This document shows positions 19,317-28,825 of a stretch of DNA of 64,000 nt, piece after piece. The notes under the pieces are model-generated. The model was given only the letters and a program-made list of their open reading frames with translations. It was not told where the DNA came from and ran no database searches. Source of the stretch: Fodinicurvata sediminis DSM 21159. Lineage in GTDB: Bacteria; Pseudomonadota; Alphaproteobacteria; Kiloniellales; DSM-21159. The number at the start of each line of letters is the position of its first letter. Positions within the stretch are counted from its first letter, which is position 1. The stretch spans positions 310,001-374,000 of the forward strand of contig NZ_ATVH01000015.1 in NCBI RefSeq assembly GCF_000420625.1, written 5' to 3'. Made by a program: the position numbers and the translations under genes.

Positions 19317-19931
19317 ACTCTCCTCGCTAGAAACGAACGTGTGGAGGATGTGGTCCGAGCTGGTTGATGGATATCCAACAGGTCCTTGGTTACAGGTTGG
19401 GCTGGGCAAATGCCAGTGTGCTGGCGCAGCAATCGTTCCAGCCAGTCCCTGAGCCGGTACAGCCCAGCGTGTCGAGCAGGATACTGTCTCGTTCCGTCAG
19501 GACAAGCTTGCAGCTTAGTCCATGTACAGATGTGAATGCGGCATCTCCCGTGAAGGCTTAGCGAAGAGTCTGCATGTGAGGAGTGTTACCAGGCGCCTAG
19601 GTCGAATCCATGACCCCATTCAAGGTGGGAAATGACCGGAGCGAGTTGCCAGTGTGTAAAAATCGGATATTCTCCCGGATGCGGGTGTCGGTCGGAAGGT
19701 GGCTCCCTCAACCGGCATCAAGCGGCCCGCCGGCCACCTCGGCGTTGGCCCATTCCCAGCCCTGTACAGGGGGAAGCCATCCTGCCGGCGGTCTTTGGGC
19801 CAAGCCGGAATTTCCGGGTGCCTTTATTTTTCCAGGATGTCACTCCAAATCGGGGGGGGTGGTGCTTCGCGCACCCCTCAATGCCACGCCAAGACCTTGA
19901 AACCACAAGCATTCCCTACAAGTGATCCGGC
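19317..19931. other. 615-base intergenic region without a convincing gene
   Basis: This gap separates the divergent aldolase operon and the alpha/beta-hydrolase gene and should hold both promoters. Short ORFs here look like composition artefacts: none has a ribosome site with recognisable sequence. A run of eight G (19852-19859) runs into a small hairpin, GGTGC-TTCGC-GCACC (19861-19875), without a T-run. No tRNA, repeat family or regulator site is recognised. Confidence 0.5.
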
Positions 19932-21584
19932 ATGATCTCCAAGTTGCCCACCCGGTTTGCGCGGTCGTTTTGTACGGCGGGGTTGCTTCTCGGCACGCTG
20001 TTCTTCGCAGCCTCGCTGACGCCGAGCCTTCTGCCGCGCACGGCCCTGGTCCAGGGTGTGCTGTCCGGACTGGCCTTTGGCGCGGGCTACCTGCTGGGGT
20101 TCTGGGGTCGCCGGCTGTGGCGGTATCTGGAGCTGCCGGTGCTGAGGGGATGGTTCAGTCTTGTGGTGCAAGTGGCCGCCGCGCTCGTCTGTCTCGTCAT
20201 TGCCGGCTATTTCCTCTGGCGCAGCGTCGCCTGGCAGAATTCTATCCGGGCCGTTATGGACATGGAGCCGACTGCGGAGGGGCAGCGGCTGCTGGTGGCC
20301 CTCGTGGCCGTGGCCGTCTTTGCTGGCCTGGTCCTCCTGGCCAGGCTGGTACGTCTGATCTTCTTGCTAGTCTCCCAGTTGATTCGCCGACATATACCGC
20401 GCCGCTTCGCGCAGGTGGCTGGTTTCGTGCTGGTCGTGACATTGCTGTGGTCTGCAGCGAATGGTCTGATCCTAAGTGTTGGGCTGCGGATGGCCGATTC
20501 TTCCTATCAACAGTTCGATGCCCTGCTCGAACCCGATGTTGAGCAGCCCAGAGATCCCGCCATGGCCGGCGCATTGGACTCACTGGTGGACTGGGAGGGA
20601 ATGGGCCGTGCCGGCCGCAAGTTTGTTGCCCGAGCCCCGACCGAAGAAGACCTGTCCGACTTTTCTGGATCGGAAGAAGCCATGCGTCCGGCCCGCGTCT
20701 ATGTCGGCCTCAACTCTGCCGAGACCATCGAGGAACGCGCGGAGCTTGCCCTGGAGGAACTCAAGCGCATCGAGGCCTTCGAGCGTTCGGCTCTGGTCAT
20801 CGCGACGCCGACGGGAACGGGCGTGGTGGATCGCGCGGCGATGGAACCCTTGGAATATATGCTGGGCGGGGACGTGGCGACGGTTGCGGTGCAGTATTCC
20901 TATCTGGCCAGCTGGCTGGCGCTGCTGACCGAGCCCGGGTATGGCGCCGACACGGCACAGGCGGTGTTCGACAGAGTCTACGAGCACTGGCGCGACTTGC
21001 CCGCCGAGGAGCGTCCAGAGCTGTACATGCATGGCCTAAGCCTGGGTGCGCTGAATTCCGATCTCTCTTTCGATCTCTATGACGTGGTGGGCGATCCCAT
21101 CGACGGCGCTGTATGGAGCGGTCCGCCCTTTTCGACACGCACCTGGCAGTCGGCCACCAGAGAGCGCGCGGACGAGTCCCCGGCCTGGCTGCCACGTTTT
21201 CGGGATGGTTCGGTCATTCGCTTCACCAACCAGCAGGACAGGCTCGATATTCCTGGTGCAGACTGGGGGCCGATGCGCTTCGTCTTCCTTCAGTACGCCA
21301 GTGATCCGATCACCTTCTTCGAGCCGGAGCTGTTTTACCGCCGCCCGGCCTGGCTGGAGGGAAGGCGCGGACCCGATGTGTCCCCGGATCTGACTTGGTA
21401 TCCGGCGGTCACTTTCCTGCAGCTGATCGCCGATATGCCGGCTTCGATGGCGGCCCCGGACGGTTATGGCCATGTTTATGCCGCCGAGCACTATATCGAT
21501 GCCTGGGCCGAAGTCGCCGATCCGCCCGGCTGGGATGAATCGCGTCTGTTGCAGTTGAAAGCCCACTTCAGGGAACGGCGGTGA
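19932..21584 (+). CDS. Membrane-anchored alpha/beta-hydrolase family protein
   Basis: A 550-residue protein of the bacterial alpha/beta-hydrolase family with a membrane N-terminus (Pfam PF15420/PF10081 type, from memory). The first 185 residues contain about five hydrophobic segments, starting FCTAGLLLGTLFFAASL. The soluble C-terminal half carries the nucleophile elbow HGLSLGAL with Ser370, and an acid/base region near the C-terminus. The catalytic face could be on either side of the membrane. Reaction unknown. The isoaspartyl peptidase gene follows in the same direction after 104 bases, but there is no evidence that the two are functionally linked. Confidence 0.87.
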   Translation: MISKLPTRFARSFCTAGLLLGTLFFAASLTPSLLPRTALVQGVLSGLAFGAGYLLGFWGRRLWRYLELPVLRGWFSLVVQVAAALVCLVIAGYFLWRSVAWQNSIRAVMDMEPTAEGQRLLVALVAVAVFAGLVLLARLVRLIFLLVSQLIRRHIPRRFAQVAGFVLVVTLLWSAANGLILSVGLRMADSSYQQFDALLEPDVEQPRDPAMAGALDSLVDWEGMGRAGRKFVARAPTEEDLSDFSGSEEAMRPARVYVGLNSAETIEERAELALEELKRIEAFERSALVIATPTGTGVVDRAAMEPLEYMLGGDVATVAVQYSYLASWLALLTEPGYGADTAQAVFDRVYEHWRDLPAEERPELYMHGLSLGALNSDLSFDLYDVVGDPIDGAVWSGPPFSTRTWQSATRERADESPAWLPRFRDGSVIRFTNQQDRLDIPGADWGPMRFVFLQYASDPITFFEPELFYRRPAWLEGRRGPDVSPDLTWYPAVTFLQLIADMPASMAAPDGYGHVYAAEHYIDAWAEVADPPGWDESRLLQLKAHFRERR

Positions 21585-21688
21585 GACGGGCAATTCGATG
21601 GCCTTGCCCTGCATACCAGGATAGAACAAGACTGGGACTGCCTTGTCCGGGCAATTCCGCCCGGCACAGGCGCAGAGGAGATTGAAGC

Positions 21689-22618
21689 ATGCCGAGGACC
21701 TTTGCGTTGGCCATACATGGCGGGGCCGGTGTCGTGCCCCGTGCCGACATGAGTGACGCGCTGAGCGAACGCTACCATGCCGCCTTGCGTGGAATCCTGG
21801 AGCAGGTTTCGATCCTGCTGAACGGTGGCGGCTCCGCCGTCGACGCCGTGGAGGCCGCGGTTTGTGCCCTGGAGGACAATCCGCTTTTCAACGCGGGCCA
21901 CGGTGCCGTCTTCACGGCTACCGGCAGCCAGGAAATGGATGCGGCCATCATGGACGGCCGGGACCGGCGCGCGGGTGCAGTCGGCGGGATTCTCGGGCCG
22001 CGCAATCCCGTGCGTGTGGCACGGGCCCTCATGGAGCAGGACGGACCGGTCTTCATGATGGGGGAAGGCGCCCTGGACTTTGCGCGTGGCGCTGGCCTGC
22101 CTTTCGAGCAGGCGACCTATTTCCAGACGGATGAACGCCGGCGCAGCCTGGAAGCCTTCCTGGCGCTGCAGGCCGAAGGGAAACGCAGCGACGATCCTTC
22201 GCTTTTGCATGGCACAGTGGGCGCCGTGGCGCTTGACATTAAGGGCAACCTGGCCGCCGCCACCTCCACGGGCGGTTTCACGGGGAAGCGACCGGGCCGA
22301 ATCGGGGACAGCCCGATCATCGGTGCCGGTACCTTCGCGGACAATGCCAGCTGCGCCGTTTCGGCCACTGGCAGCGGTGAGGTCTTCATCCGCTGGACCG
22401 CGGCCAGCGAGATTGCCGCGCGCATGTTGCATGCCGGTGAAACGCTGGAGGATGCAGCCAACCATATGGTGCACGAGGTCCTGGCGCCGCGTGAAGGATC
22501 CGGTGGCCTGATTGCCGTCGACCGCGAAGGAAACCTGTCCATGCCCTTCAATTGCGAGGGCATGTACCGCGGCAGTATCCGTTCCGACGGTCGGGCCGAG
22601 ACCCAGATCTATCGTTAG
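21689..22618 (+). CDS. iaaA: Isoaspartyl peptidase / L-asparaginase (Ntn hydrolase)
   Basis: A 309-residue plant-type asparaginase. The N-terminus FALAIHGGAG, the NPLFNAGHGAVF block and the autoprocessing site HGTVGAVALD are diagnostic; Thr176 would be the new N-terminal nucleophile after cleavage into alpha and beta chains. The enzyme hydrolyses beta-aspartyl dipeptides and asparagine in the cytoplasm. Cyanophycin degradation by cyanophycinase yields beta-Asp-Arg, the classic substrate for this family, and cyanophycin genes lie 3.6 kb downstream, so a role in the last step of cyanophycin use is well supported by context. Confidence 0.93.
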   Translation: MPRTFALAIHGGAGVVPRADMSDALSERYHAALRGILEQVSILLNGGGSAVDAVEAAVCALEDNPLFNAGHGAVFTATGSQEMDAAIMDGRDRRAGAVGGILGPRNPVRVARALMEQDGPVFMMGEGALDFARGAGLPFEQATYFQTDERRRSLEAFLALQAEGKRSDDPSLLHGTVGAVALDIKGNLAAATSTGGFTGKRPGRIGDSPIIGAGTFADNASCAVSATGSGEVFIRWTAASEIAARMLHAGETLEDAANHMVHEVLAPREGSGGLIAVDREGNLSMPFNCEGMYRGSIRSDGRAETQIYR

Positions 22619-22742
22619 AGCGCTGTGGCATGGTACTGTGTCGCAGATCCGTAACAGGGTGCCGCAATAAGGTGGATGACACAGTGAAAATCAACTATTT
22701 TCGCATCACGCCAACAGACCGAAAGCCCGAAAAGCCCAGGTC

Positions 22743-22783
22743 GCTGCGGTTGTGATCGCAGCAGTCTGCGATCACCTTTTTTT
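22743..22783 (+). terminator. Putative attenuator before the ATP-grasp gene
   Basis: A perfect 10-base-pair inverted repeat (GTGATCGCAG 22752-22761, loop CAGT, CTGCGATCAC 22766-22775) is followed by C and seven T (22777-22783), a textbook intrinsic terminator. Only CGGGAGA and five bases separate it from the ATG at 22797, leaving no room for a promoter after it. The left arm can also pair with the segment before it: GCTGCG (22743-22748) with CGCAGC (22757-22762), which would disrupt the terminator. This mutually exclusive pairing is what an attenuator needs. The ligand or trigger is unknown. Confidence 0.65.
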
Positions 22784-22796
22784 CGGGAGACAAAGC

Positions 22797-24095
22797 ATGA
22801 AAAAGAATATTTTCGTCATCGGACTGAATGCGTTCAATCTGGACAAGCTGAAGCGCCTTCGTGGGGCGGAGAACTACGAATTTCACGGCCTGATCGACCC
22901 GGCCAAGGTCTATGACACCGAGATTTTCGACATTCCCGGTATGTTGGCGGAGGCAGAGGAGAAGCTGCGGGCGTTCGATGGCTCCATTGATGCCATTGTC
23001 GGCTACATGGATTTCCCGGTCTCGACCATGCTGCCGATCCTGTGCGGAAAGTTCGGGGTGCGCACGACCTCCCTGGAAAGCCTGTTGAAGTGCGAGCACA
23101 AGTTCTGGAGTCGGGTGGTGCAGCGGGAAGTCATACCCGATCACATCCCGGGCTTTACCGCCTTCGATCCCTTCGACGATGAAGCGCTGTCCCGCATAGG
23201 CGAGGCAGGCCTGTCCTTTCCCTTCTTCGTGAAGCCGATCAAGTCCTCGGGCTCGCGCCTGGGCTTTCGCATCGACAACCCTGAGGATTTCGACCACGCC
23301 ATCGAGAGGCTGCGCGCGGACATTGGCACCATCCAGGAGCCCTTCAACTTCGTCCTGGATCAAGCCGAGATTCCCGAGGAGATCCGAAAGGTGGACGGTG
23401 GTTTCTGCATGGCCGAGCAGGTGATAGGCGGGCGTCAGTGCACTGTCGAAGGCTATGTCTACAATGGCGAGGTGGTGCCCTATGGTGTTGTAGATTCCAT
23501 CCGCTACCCGCAGGTGCTGAGCTTTTTCTATTACATGTATCCCTCGCGCCTGCCGCCGAATGTCCAGGACAAGATGGGCGAATTGACGAAGAAGGTCATG
23601 AGCCACGTCGGCTACGACAATTCGGCCTTCAACATCGAGTTCTTCTGGGACGAGGTGCAGGACCGGATCTGGCTGTTGGAGATCAACACCCGCATTTCCC
23701 AGTCCCACTGCGACCTGTTCGAAAAGGTCGACGGCATCAGCAATCAGCAGGTGACTGTGGATCTGGGCCTTGGACAGCGTCCCGACATGCCCTCGCGCGA
23801 AGGCGATTACAAGGTGGGGGCCGAGTTCTTCTATCGCGTCTTCTTCGCCGATGCGACCGTAACACGGGCGCCCACTCCGGAAGAGATCGAGGCCGCCGCC
23901 GCCAAGGTGCCGGGCACCTTCATCCGGCCGCAGGCGCACGAGGGCATGCGGTTGTCCGAGCTGCCCGAACAGGACAGCTACAGCTATGCCATCGCCTGTA
24001 TCTGGATGGGCGCCAGCAAGCAGTCGACCTTGCTTTGGGGCTACGAGCGTGTATTGAAGTACTTCAACTTCGAGTTCACCGATATCGAGGAATGA
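22797..24095 (+). CDS. ATP-grasp family ligase
   Basis: A 432-residue ATP-grasp enzyme. Seen are the nucleotide-binding lysine segment FFVKPIKSSGSRLG (near 152-165), the EQV hinge, and the Mg-binding end of the fold FNIEFFW...WLLEINTRIS (near 283-306), with a C-terminal domain of about 110 residues. Such enzymes join a carboxylate to an amine with ATP, often forming dipeptides. The start at 22797 has GGGAGA just upstream; an earlier in-frame start would run through the terminator stem. The gene lies between the isoaspartyl peptidase and a CocE-type hydrolase, close to cyanophycin synthetase, but its own substrate is unknown. It is not a cyanophycin synthetase: the Mur-ligase part is absent. 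Confidence 0.88.
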   Translation: MKKNIFVIGLNAFNLDKLKRLRGAENYEFHGLIDPAKVYDTEIFDIPGMLAEAEEKLRAFDGSIDAIVGYMDFPVSTMLPILCGKFGVRTTSLESLLKCEHKFWSRVVQREVIPDHIPGFTAFDPFDDEALSRIGEAGLSFPFFVKPIKSSGSRLGFRIDNPEDFDHAIERLRADIGTIQEPFNFVLDQAEIPEEIRKVDGGFCMAEQVIGGRQCTVEGYVYNGEVVPYGVVDSIRYPQVLSFFYYMYPSRLPPNVQDKMGELTKKVMSHVGYDNSAFNIEFFWDEVQDRIWLLEINTRISQSHCDLFEKVDGISNQQVTVDLGLGQRPDMPSREGDYKVGAEFFYRVFFADATVTRAPTPEEIEAAAAKVPGTFIRPQAHEGMRLSELPEQDSYSYAIACIWMGASKQSTLLWGYERVLKYFNFEFTDIEE

Positions 24096-24166
24096 CCGCC
24101 AGCCAGTTTGACTGCTGAGCGTGCCGGTCATGCCGCTGTCCTGGCCAATGGAAAAGAAGAGCAAGA

Positions 24167-26194
24167 ATGCGCATTGTGAGCGAATTTCCCCGTGAGGTGT
24201 TTGAAGAGGAAACCTGGATGACCCTGCCGGATGGCTGCAGGCTGGCCCTGCGTATCTGGCGACCGAAGGATTCCGATCAGTATCCCGTGCCGGCCGTCAT
24301 GGAGTATCTGCCGTACCGCAAGCGCGACCTGACGGCGGAACGGGATGTGGGCATGCATACCTACTGGGCCGGACACGGTTATGCCGGTGTGCGCGTGGAC
24401 ATGCGCGGCAGCGGCGAGAGCGATGGTGTGCTGCTGGACGAGTACCTGCAGCAAGAGCTGGATGACGGCGTGGAGGTTCTGCGCTGGCTTGAGCAGCAGC
24501 CTTGGTGCACGGGCGACTGTGCCATGATCGGCATATCCTGGGGCGGCTTCAACGGCCTGCAGATCGCGGCCCTGCAGCCGCCGCAGCTCAAATGCATCAT
24601 CACGATCTGCTCCACGGACGATCGCTTCGCCGACGATGTGCACCATATGGGCGGCTGCGTGCTGGCGGACAATCTGTCCTGGGCGTCCACCATGTTCGAC
24701 CAGAACGCCTGTCCACCGGATCCGGCGCTTGTGGGCGATCGTTGGCGTGATATGTGGATGGAGCGCCTGACCGGAAGCGGCCTGTGGCTCAAGACTTGGC
24801 TGAGCCACCAGCGGCGCGACGAGTACTGGAAGCATGGCTCGGTCTGCGAGGATTTCTCTGCCATAACCTGTCCGGTCTATGCCGTCAGTGGCTGGGCCGA
24901 TGGGTACGTCAATGCGGTTTTCCGCCTGCTGGACGGGCTGGATGTGCCGCGCAAGGGCCTGGTCGGTCCCTGGGCACACAAGTATCCGCACCTGGGCGAG
25001 CCGGCACCGGCCATCGGATTCCTGCAGGATTCCCTGCGTTGGTTCGATTACTGGCTGAAGGGACAAGAGACGGGCATCATGGACGAACCCATGCTGCGCG
25101 TCTGGATGCAGGACAGCGTGGCGCCGAGCACGCGCTATGAATACCGCCCGGGCCGCTGGGTGGGTGAGGAGACCTGGCCGTCGCCGAAGATCGAGACCCA
25201 GGGCTATCTGCTGACACCCGGCCATGATCTGGTGGGCGACGATGAAGCGGAAGCGCCCGATGCGGCCATGGAAATCCGTTCCCCGCTGTTCGTCGGTCTC
25301 TATGCCGGAAAGTGGTGTTCCTACAACGCACCGCCGGACCTTCCGCACGACCAGCGCGAGGAGGATGGCGGTGCCTTGATCTTCCAGACAGCGCGCCTGG
25401 AGGAGGCCGTCGAGATTTGTGGCCAGCCGATGGTGGAGCTGGAATTGGAAAGCGACCAGAAGGTTGCCATGGTTGCCGTGCGCCTGATCGATATCGCGCC
25501 GGATTACAAGGCGACACGGGTCTCCTATGGCCTGTTGAACCTGACCCACAGGGACAGCAACGAACAGCCCGAAGAACTCGTGCCGGGCAAGCGCTACCGC
25601 GTACGTGTTCCCATGAAGCACATTGCCCAGCACTTTCCGGCCGGCCACGCCATCCGCCTGTCGATATCCACCTGTTACTGGCCGGTGGCCTGGCCTTCAC
25701 CCAAGCCGGCCACGCTGACGATTCATACCCTGGGCAGCCGCTTCTACCTGCCGGTCAGGCCCCCGCGTCCTGAGGATGATGCATCGCTGCGGCCTTTCGA
25801 AGAACCCGAGGCCGCACCGACGCTTGAGAAGACCCTGATCGAGCCGACTCGCGAGGAGTGGACCGTGATCCGGGACCTGGCCAACAACAAGTCGACGCTT
25901 CAGGTCGTCAACGACGTCGGTCGCTACCGGATCGATTCCATAGACCTGGAGATCGCGGCGCGGACCACCGAGCGCTATTTCTATTCCGACGAGGATTACG
26001 ACAGTATTGGCGGCTGGACGGAGTGGGAGCGGCATTTCCGCCGGGGCGACTGGCATGTCCGCACCGTGACACGCACACTGATGACCTCGAACGAGACGGC
26101 CTTCCGCCTGCAGGCGACTCTGGATGCCTACGAAGGCGACAGCCGCGTCTACTCCCAGAGTTGGGACGAGGAAATTCCGCGCGACCTGGTCTAG
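24167..26194 (+). CDS. CocE/NonD-family (X-Pro dipeptidyl-peptidase-like) hydrolase
   Basis: A 675-residue alpha/beta hydrolase of the CocE/S15 family. The nucleophile elbow is GISWGG with Ser124, RVDMRGSGES lies upstream as expected, and the C-terminal jelly-roll domain (from about residue 370) includes the typical RLEEAVEICGQPMVELELESD and HAIRLSIS segments. No signal peptide is visible, so it is probably cytoplasmic. Members cleave esters, amides or peptides, including X-Pro and beta-lactam acyl substrates. It follows the ATP-grasp gene by 71 bases and ends nine bases from the convergent cyanophycin synthetase gene. A role in peptide turnover is plausible but unproven. Confidence 0.9.
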   Translation: MRIVSEFPREVFEEETWMTLPDGCRLALRIWRPKDSDQYPVPAVMEYLPYRKRDLTAERDVGMHTYWAGHGYAGVRVDMRGSGESDGVLLDEYLQQELDDGVEVLRWLEQQPWCTGDCAMIGISWGGFNGLQIAALQPPQLKCIITICSTDDRFADDVHHMGGCVLADNLSWASTMFDQNACPPDPALVGDRWRDMWMERLTGSGLWLKTWLSHQRRDEYWKHGSVCEDFSAITCPVYAVSGWADGYVNAVFRLLDGLDVPRKGLVGPWAHKYPHLGEPAPAIGFLQDSLRWFDYWLKGQETGIMDEPMLRVWMQDSVAPSTRYEYRPGRWVGEETWPSPKIETQGYLLTPGHDLVGDDEAEAPDAAMEIRSPLFVGLYAGKWCSYNAPPDLPHDQREEDGGALIFQTARLEEAVEICGQPMVELELESDQKVAMVAVRLIDIAPDYKATRVSYGLLNLTHRDSNEQPEELVPGKRYRVRVPMKHIAQHFPAGHAIRLSISTCYWPVAWPSPKPATLTIHTLGSRFYLPVRPPRPEDDASLRPFEEPEAAPTLEKTLIEPTREEWTVIRDLANNKSTLQVVNDVGRYRIDSIDLEIAARTTERYFYSDEDYDSIGGWTEWERHFRRGDWHVRTVTRTLMTSNETAFRLQATLDAYEGDSRVYSQSWDEEIPRDLV

Positions 26195-26203
26195 TCTCTT
26201 TTC

Positions 26204-28825
26204 TCAGGGCTGCGGTGGTGGATCCTGGAAGCTGCGGCCCTTGAGACGGTCGATGGCATAGTCGATGTCGTCGACCAGGAGGACCAGAAGGTCCCCTTCG
26301 CTTGCCGCGTCCACCGCGCGCTCGATGGCGGCGCGTTCTTCCATCACCACTTCGACCTGACAGCCTTCTCCACTGCGCTCGGCACCGCGTTTCAGCAGGC
26401 TGGCCGCTTCGCCCTCGGGACGCCCCCGCGGATCGTTTTCGCAGATGAAGAGCTGGGAATGCATGCGGGCCAACTGGGCTCCCAGGGCCTCCAGGTCTTC
26501 GTCGCGCCGATTGCCCGGAGCACTGGCAACGGAGATGCGCTGTTTCGGCCCCAGGCTGAAGACCAGCGGTTCCAGGGCCTTCAATGCCGGCACGTTGTGG
26601 CCGTAGTCGATCAGGCACTTGACGCCGTCGGCCTCCACCAGATTGACACGGCCGGGCAGCTGTCCCGGTGTGGGGTGGAAAGTCTGCAGGCCCATCCGGA
26701 TATCGCCGATATTCAGGCCCAGGGCATAGCCTGCGGCAGCCGCAGCCATGGCGTTCTGTATGTTGAAGAGGGCGTGCCCTTCGAAGGTGATGGGTACGTC
26801 ATTGACGTGAATCACCTCGGCCTCGACCTGACCCTGGCGCATGACAATGGTGCCGTCACGCACGGTGAAGGCCACGCCATGGTTGGCCACATGTTCGCGC
26901 ACCGGCTCCAAATCCGGATCCAGGGTGAAATAGACGATCTTGCCGCGTGCCCAGTAGGTGCCCTGATCCAGGACGCGGGGGTCGTCGGCGTTGAGAACGC
27001 AGGTTCCCTCCGGCGAGACGGCATCGACCACCACGGTCTTGCAGCGGGCCAGCTCGTCCAGGGTATGGATGTCGCCCTCGCCCAGGTGATCGCTGGCGAT
27101 GTTGAGCAGGATGCCCACATCACATCTGTCGAAGCCCAGACCTCGGCGCAGGATTCCGCCACGGGCCACTTCCAGAACGGCGTTCTCGACCGCTGGTTCC
27201 TTCAGCACGATCGAGGCGGCCTGGGGACCACTGTAATCGCCCCGCATGACGACATGGTTGTCGATCTCGATGGTGCCTGTGCAGGCCATGCCGACCCGCT
27301 GTCCGGCCTGGCGCAGCAGGTGGGAGACCAGGCGTGTGGTGGTTGTCTTGCCGTTCGTGCCCGTAATGGCCGTGATGGGGATGCGGGCATCCTCGCTCTC
27401 TTCGGGAAAGAGCATGTTGACCACATGGTGGCCGACATCGCGCCCCTGGCCGTGGGTGGGCGAAATGTGCATGCGAAAACCCGGCCCGGCATTCACCTCG
27501 ACCACGCCGGCGGATTGTTCCTCAAGGGGTTTGGTAAGGGTTTCGGCCAGAAGGTCAATGCCGATGATGTCCAGGCCAATCAGGCGGCTGATTCGCTCGG
27601 CGGCATAGGCCACCTCAGGGTGGACGTCATCGGTCAAGTCGGTGGCCGTGCCGCCGGTAGAGAGATTGGCCGTGGACTTGAGGAAGACGATCTCGCCTTC
27701 GGGGATTATGCTATCCAAGGTCAATCCGGCCTGTTCGATCAAGCGCTCGGTCTGCACGTCGATCTCGATCCGGGTCAGAAGGTTCTCGTGACCCACGCCG
27801 CGCCTGGGGTCCTGGTTCTCGGCATCGACCAGTTGCTTGATGGTGCTCTTGCCGTCACCGATAACGTGAGCCGGCCGGCGGCGGGCGGCGGCAATCAGTT
27901 TGCCGTCGACAACCAACAGACGATGATCCTCGCCGCGGATGAACTCTTCAACCACCACACTTTCGTGTCGATGGGCTGCGGCCTGATAGCCCTCGCGCAG
28001 TTCCGTCTCGTCGTTGATGTTGGTGGTCACGCCGCGCCCGTGATTGCCGACCAGCGGTTTGGTGGCGAGCGGATATCCAATCTCGTCCGCGGCTTCCAGA
28101 GCTTCCTCGATACTGTAGCAGATACGCCCAGCCGGGACCGGGATGCCGGCGTCGCCCAGGATCTGCTTGGTCCAGTCCTTGTCGTCGGCAATGGCGTGTC
28201 CGATGATTCCGGTTCTTTCCGTGACGGTGGCCTGGAAGCGCTTCTGCTTGTGGCCGTGTCCCAGCTGGATGTAGCTGGTGTCCTCGGTCAGCCGGAAATA
28301 GGGAATGTTGCGGCGCTTGGCGGCTTCGACGATGGAGGCCGTGGAGGGGCCAAGCATGTGGGCATCACGCACCTCTTTCAGGCGCGCGATGATCGGATCC
28401 AGGTCGACATCCTGACCATTGTAGAGGCGCTCGACGATCTCCACGGCTTCGCGGCCGGCCGCCAGTCCGCAGGCCTCGTCGCGATAGCGGTAGCAAACGT
28501 TGTAGATGCCGTTGTCGTAGCTGTCGACGGTCTTCCCGTAGCCCACGGAAAAGCCGATCAGGTTCTGCAGTTCTATAGCGACGTGTTCGACCATGTGGCC
28601 GGCATAGGTGCCGCGTTCCACGCGTTGCAGGAAACCGCCGGGTTCACCCACAGAGCAGCGGTGCTCGTAGATGCCGGGCATCAGGGCCTTTAGCCGATCG
28701 GCAATGCCTGGCACCTGGTCGCTGGGCCGCTCCTCCAGCCCCTCGATGTCCAGCCGCATGAATATGGTCAGATAGCGGCTGTAGTAGTTGGGGCCTCTGA
28801 GTGCGCGGTGTTCCAGTATCTTCAT
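26204..28825 (-). CDS. cphA: Cyanophycin synthetase
   Basis: An 873-residue enzyme, the usual length for CphA1. It polymerizes Asp and Arg into multi-L-arginyl-poly-L-aspartate using ATP. The three expected parts are visible: an N-terminal domain (1-160), an ATP-grasp domain (about 215-475; TKPLVGNHGRGV, VEVNAGPGFRMH) that adds Asp, and a C-terminal Mur-ligase-like domain with P-loop GTNGKTTT (489-496) that adds Arg. The SxxNIxxDHLG segment (LLNIASDHLGEGD) is as in Mur ligases. Its start overlaps the cyanophycinase gene by four bases (28822-28825), so the two are co-translated, with cphB first. Confidence 0.97.
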   Translation of the reverse strand: MKILEHRALRGPNYYSRYLTIFMRLDIEGLEERPSDQVPGIADRLKALMPGIYEHRCSVGEPGGFLQRVERGTYAGHMVEHVAIELQNLIGFSVGYGKTVDSYDNGIYNVCYRYRDEACGLAAGREAVEIVERLYNGQDVDLDPIIARLKEVRDAHMLGPSTASIVEAAKRRNIPYFRLTEDTSYIQLGHGHKQKRFQATVTERTGIIGHAIADDKDWTKQILGDAGIPVPAGRICYSIEEALEAADEIGYPLATKPLVGNHGRGVTTNINDETELREGYQAAAHRHESVVVEEFIRGEDHRLLVVDGKLIAAARRRPAHVIGDGKSTIKQLVDAENQDPRRGVGHENLLTRIEIDVQTERLIEQAGLTLDSIIPEGEIVFLKSTANLSTGGTATDLTDDVHPEVAYAAERISRLIGLDIIGIDLLAETLTKPLEEQSAGVVEVNAGPGFRMHISPTHGQGRDVGHHVVNMLFPEESEDARIPITAITGTNGKTTTTRLVSHLLRQAGQRVGMACTGTIEIDNHVVMRGDYSGPQAASIVLKEPAVENAVLEVARGGILRRGLGFDRCDVGILLNIASDHLGEGDIHTLDELARCKTVVVDAVSPEGTCVLNADDPRVLDQGTYWARGKIVYFTLDPDLEPVREHVANHGVAFTVRDGTIVMRQGQVEAEVIHVNDVPITFEGHALFNIQNAMAAAAAGYALGLNIGDIRMGLQTFHPTPGQLPGRVNLVEADGVKCLIDYGHNVPALKALEPLVFSLGPKQRISVASAPGNRRDEDLEALGAQLARMHSQLFICENDPRGRPEGEAASLLKRGAERSGEGCQVEVVMEERAAIERAVDAASEGDLLVLLVDDIDYAIDRLKGRSFQDPPPQP

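Noticed and set aside
19364-19925. Several short plus-strand frames in the gap before the alpha/beta-hydrolase gene
   Set aside because: They overlap each other in different frames, are Pro/Arg/Ser rich, and none has a ribosome site or homologous segment.
26459-28693. A 744-codon plus-strand frame opposite cyanophycin synthetase
   Set aside because: cphA on the minus strand is complete with all catalytic motifs; the opposite frame has no recognisable domain and only reflects codon-position GC bias.
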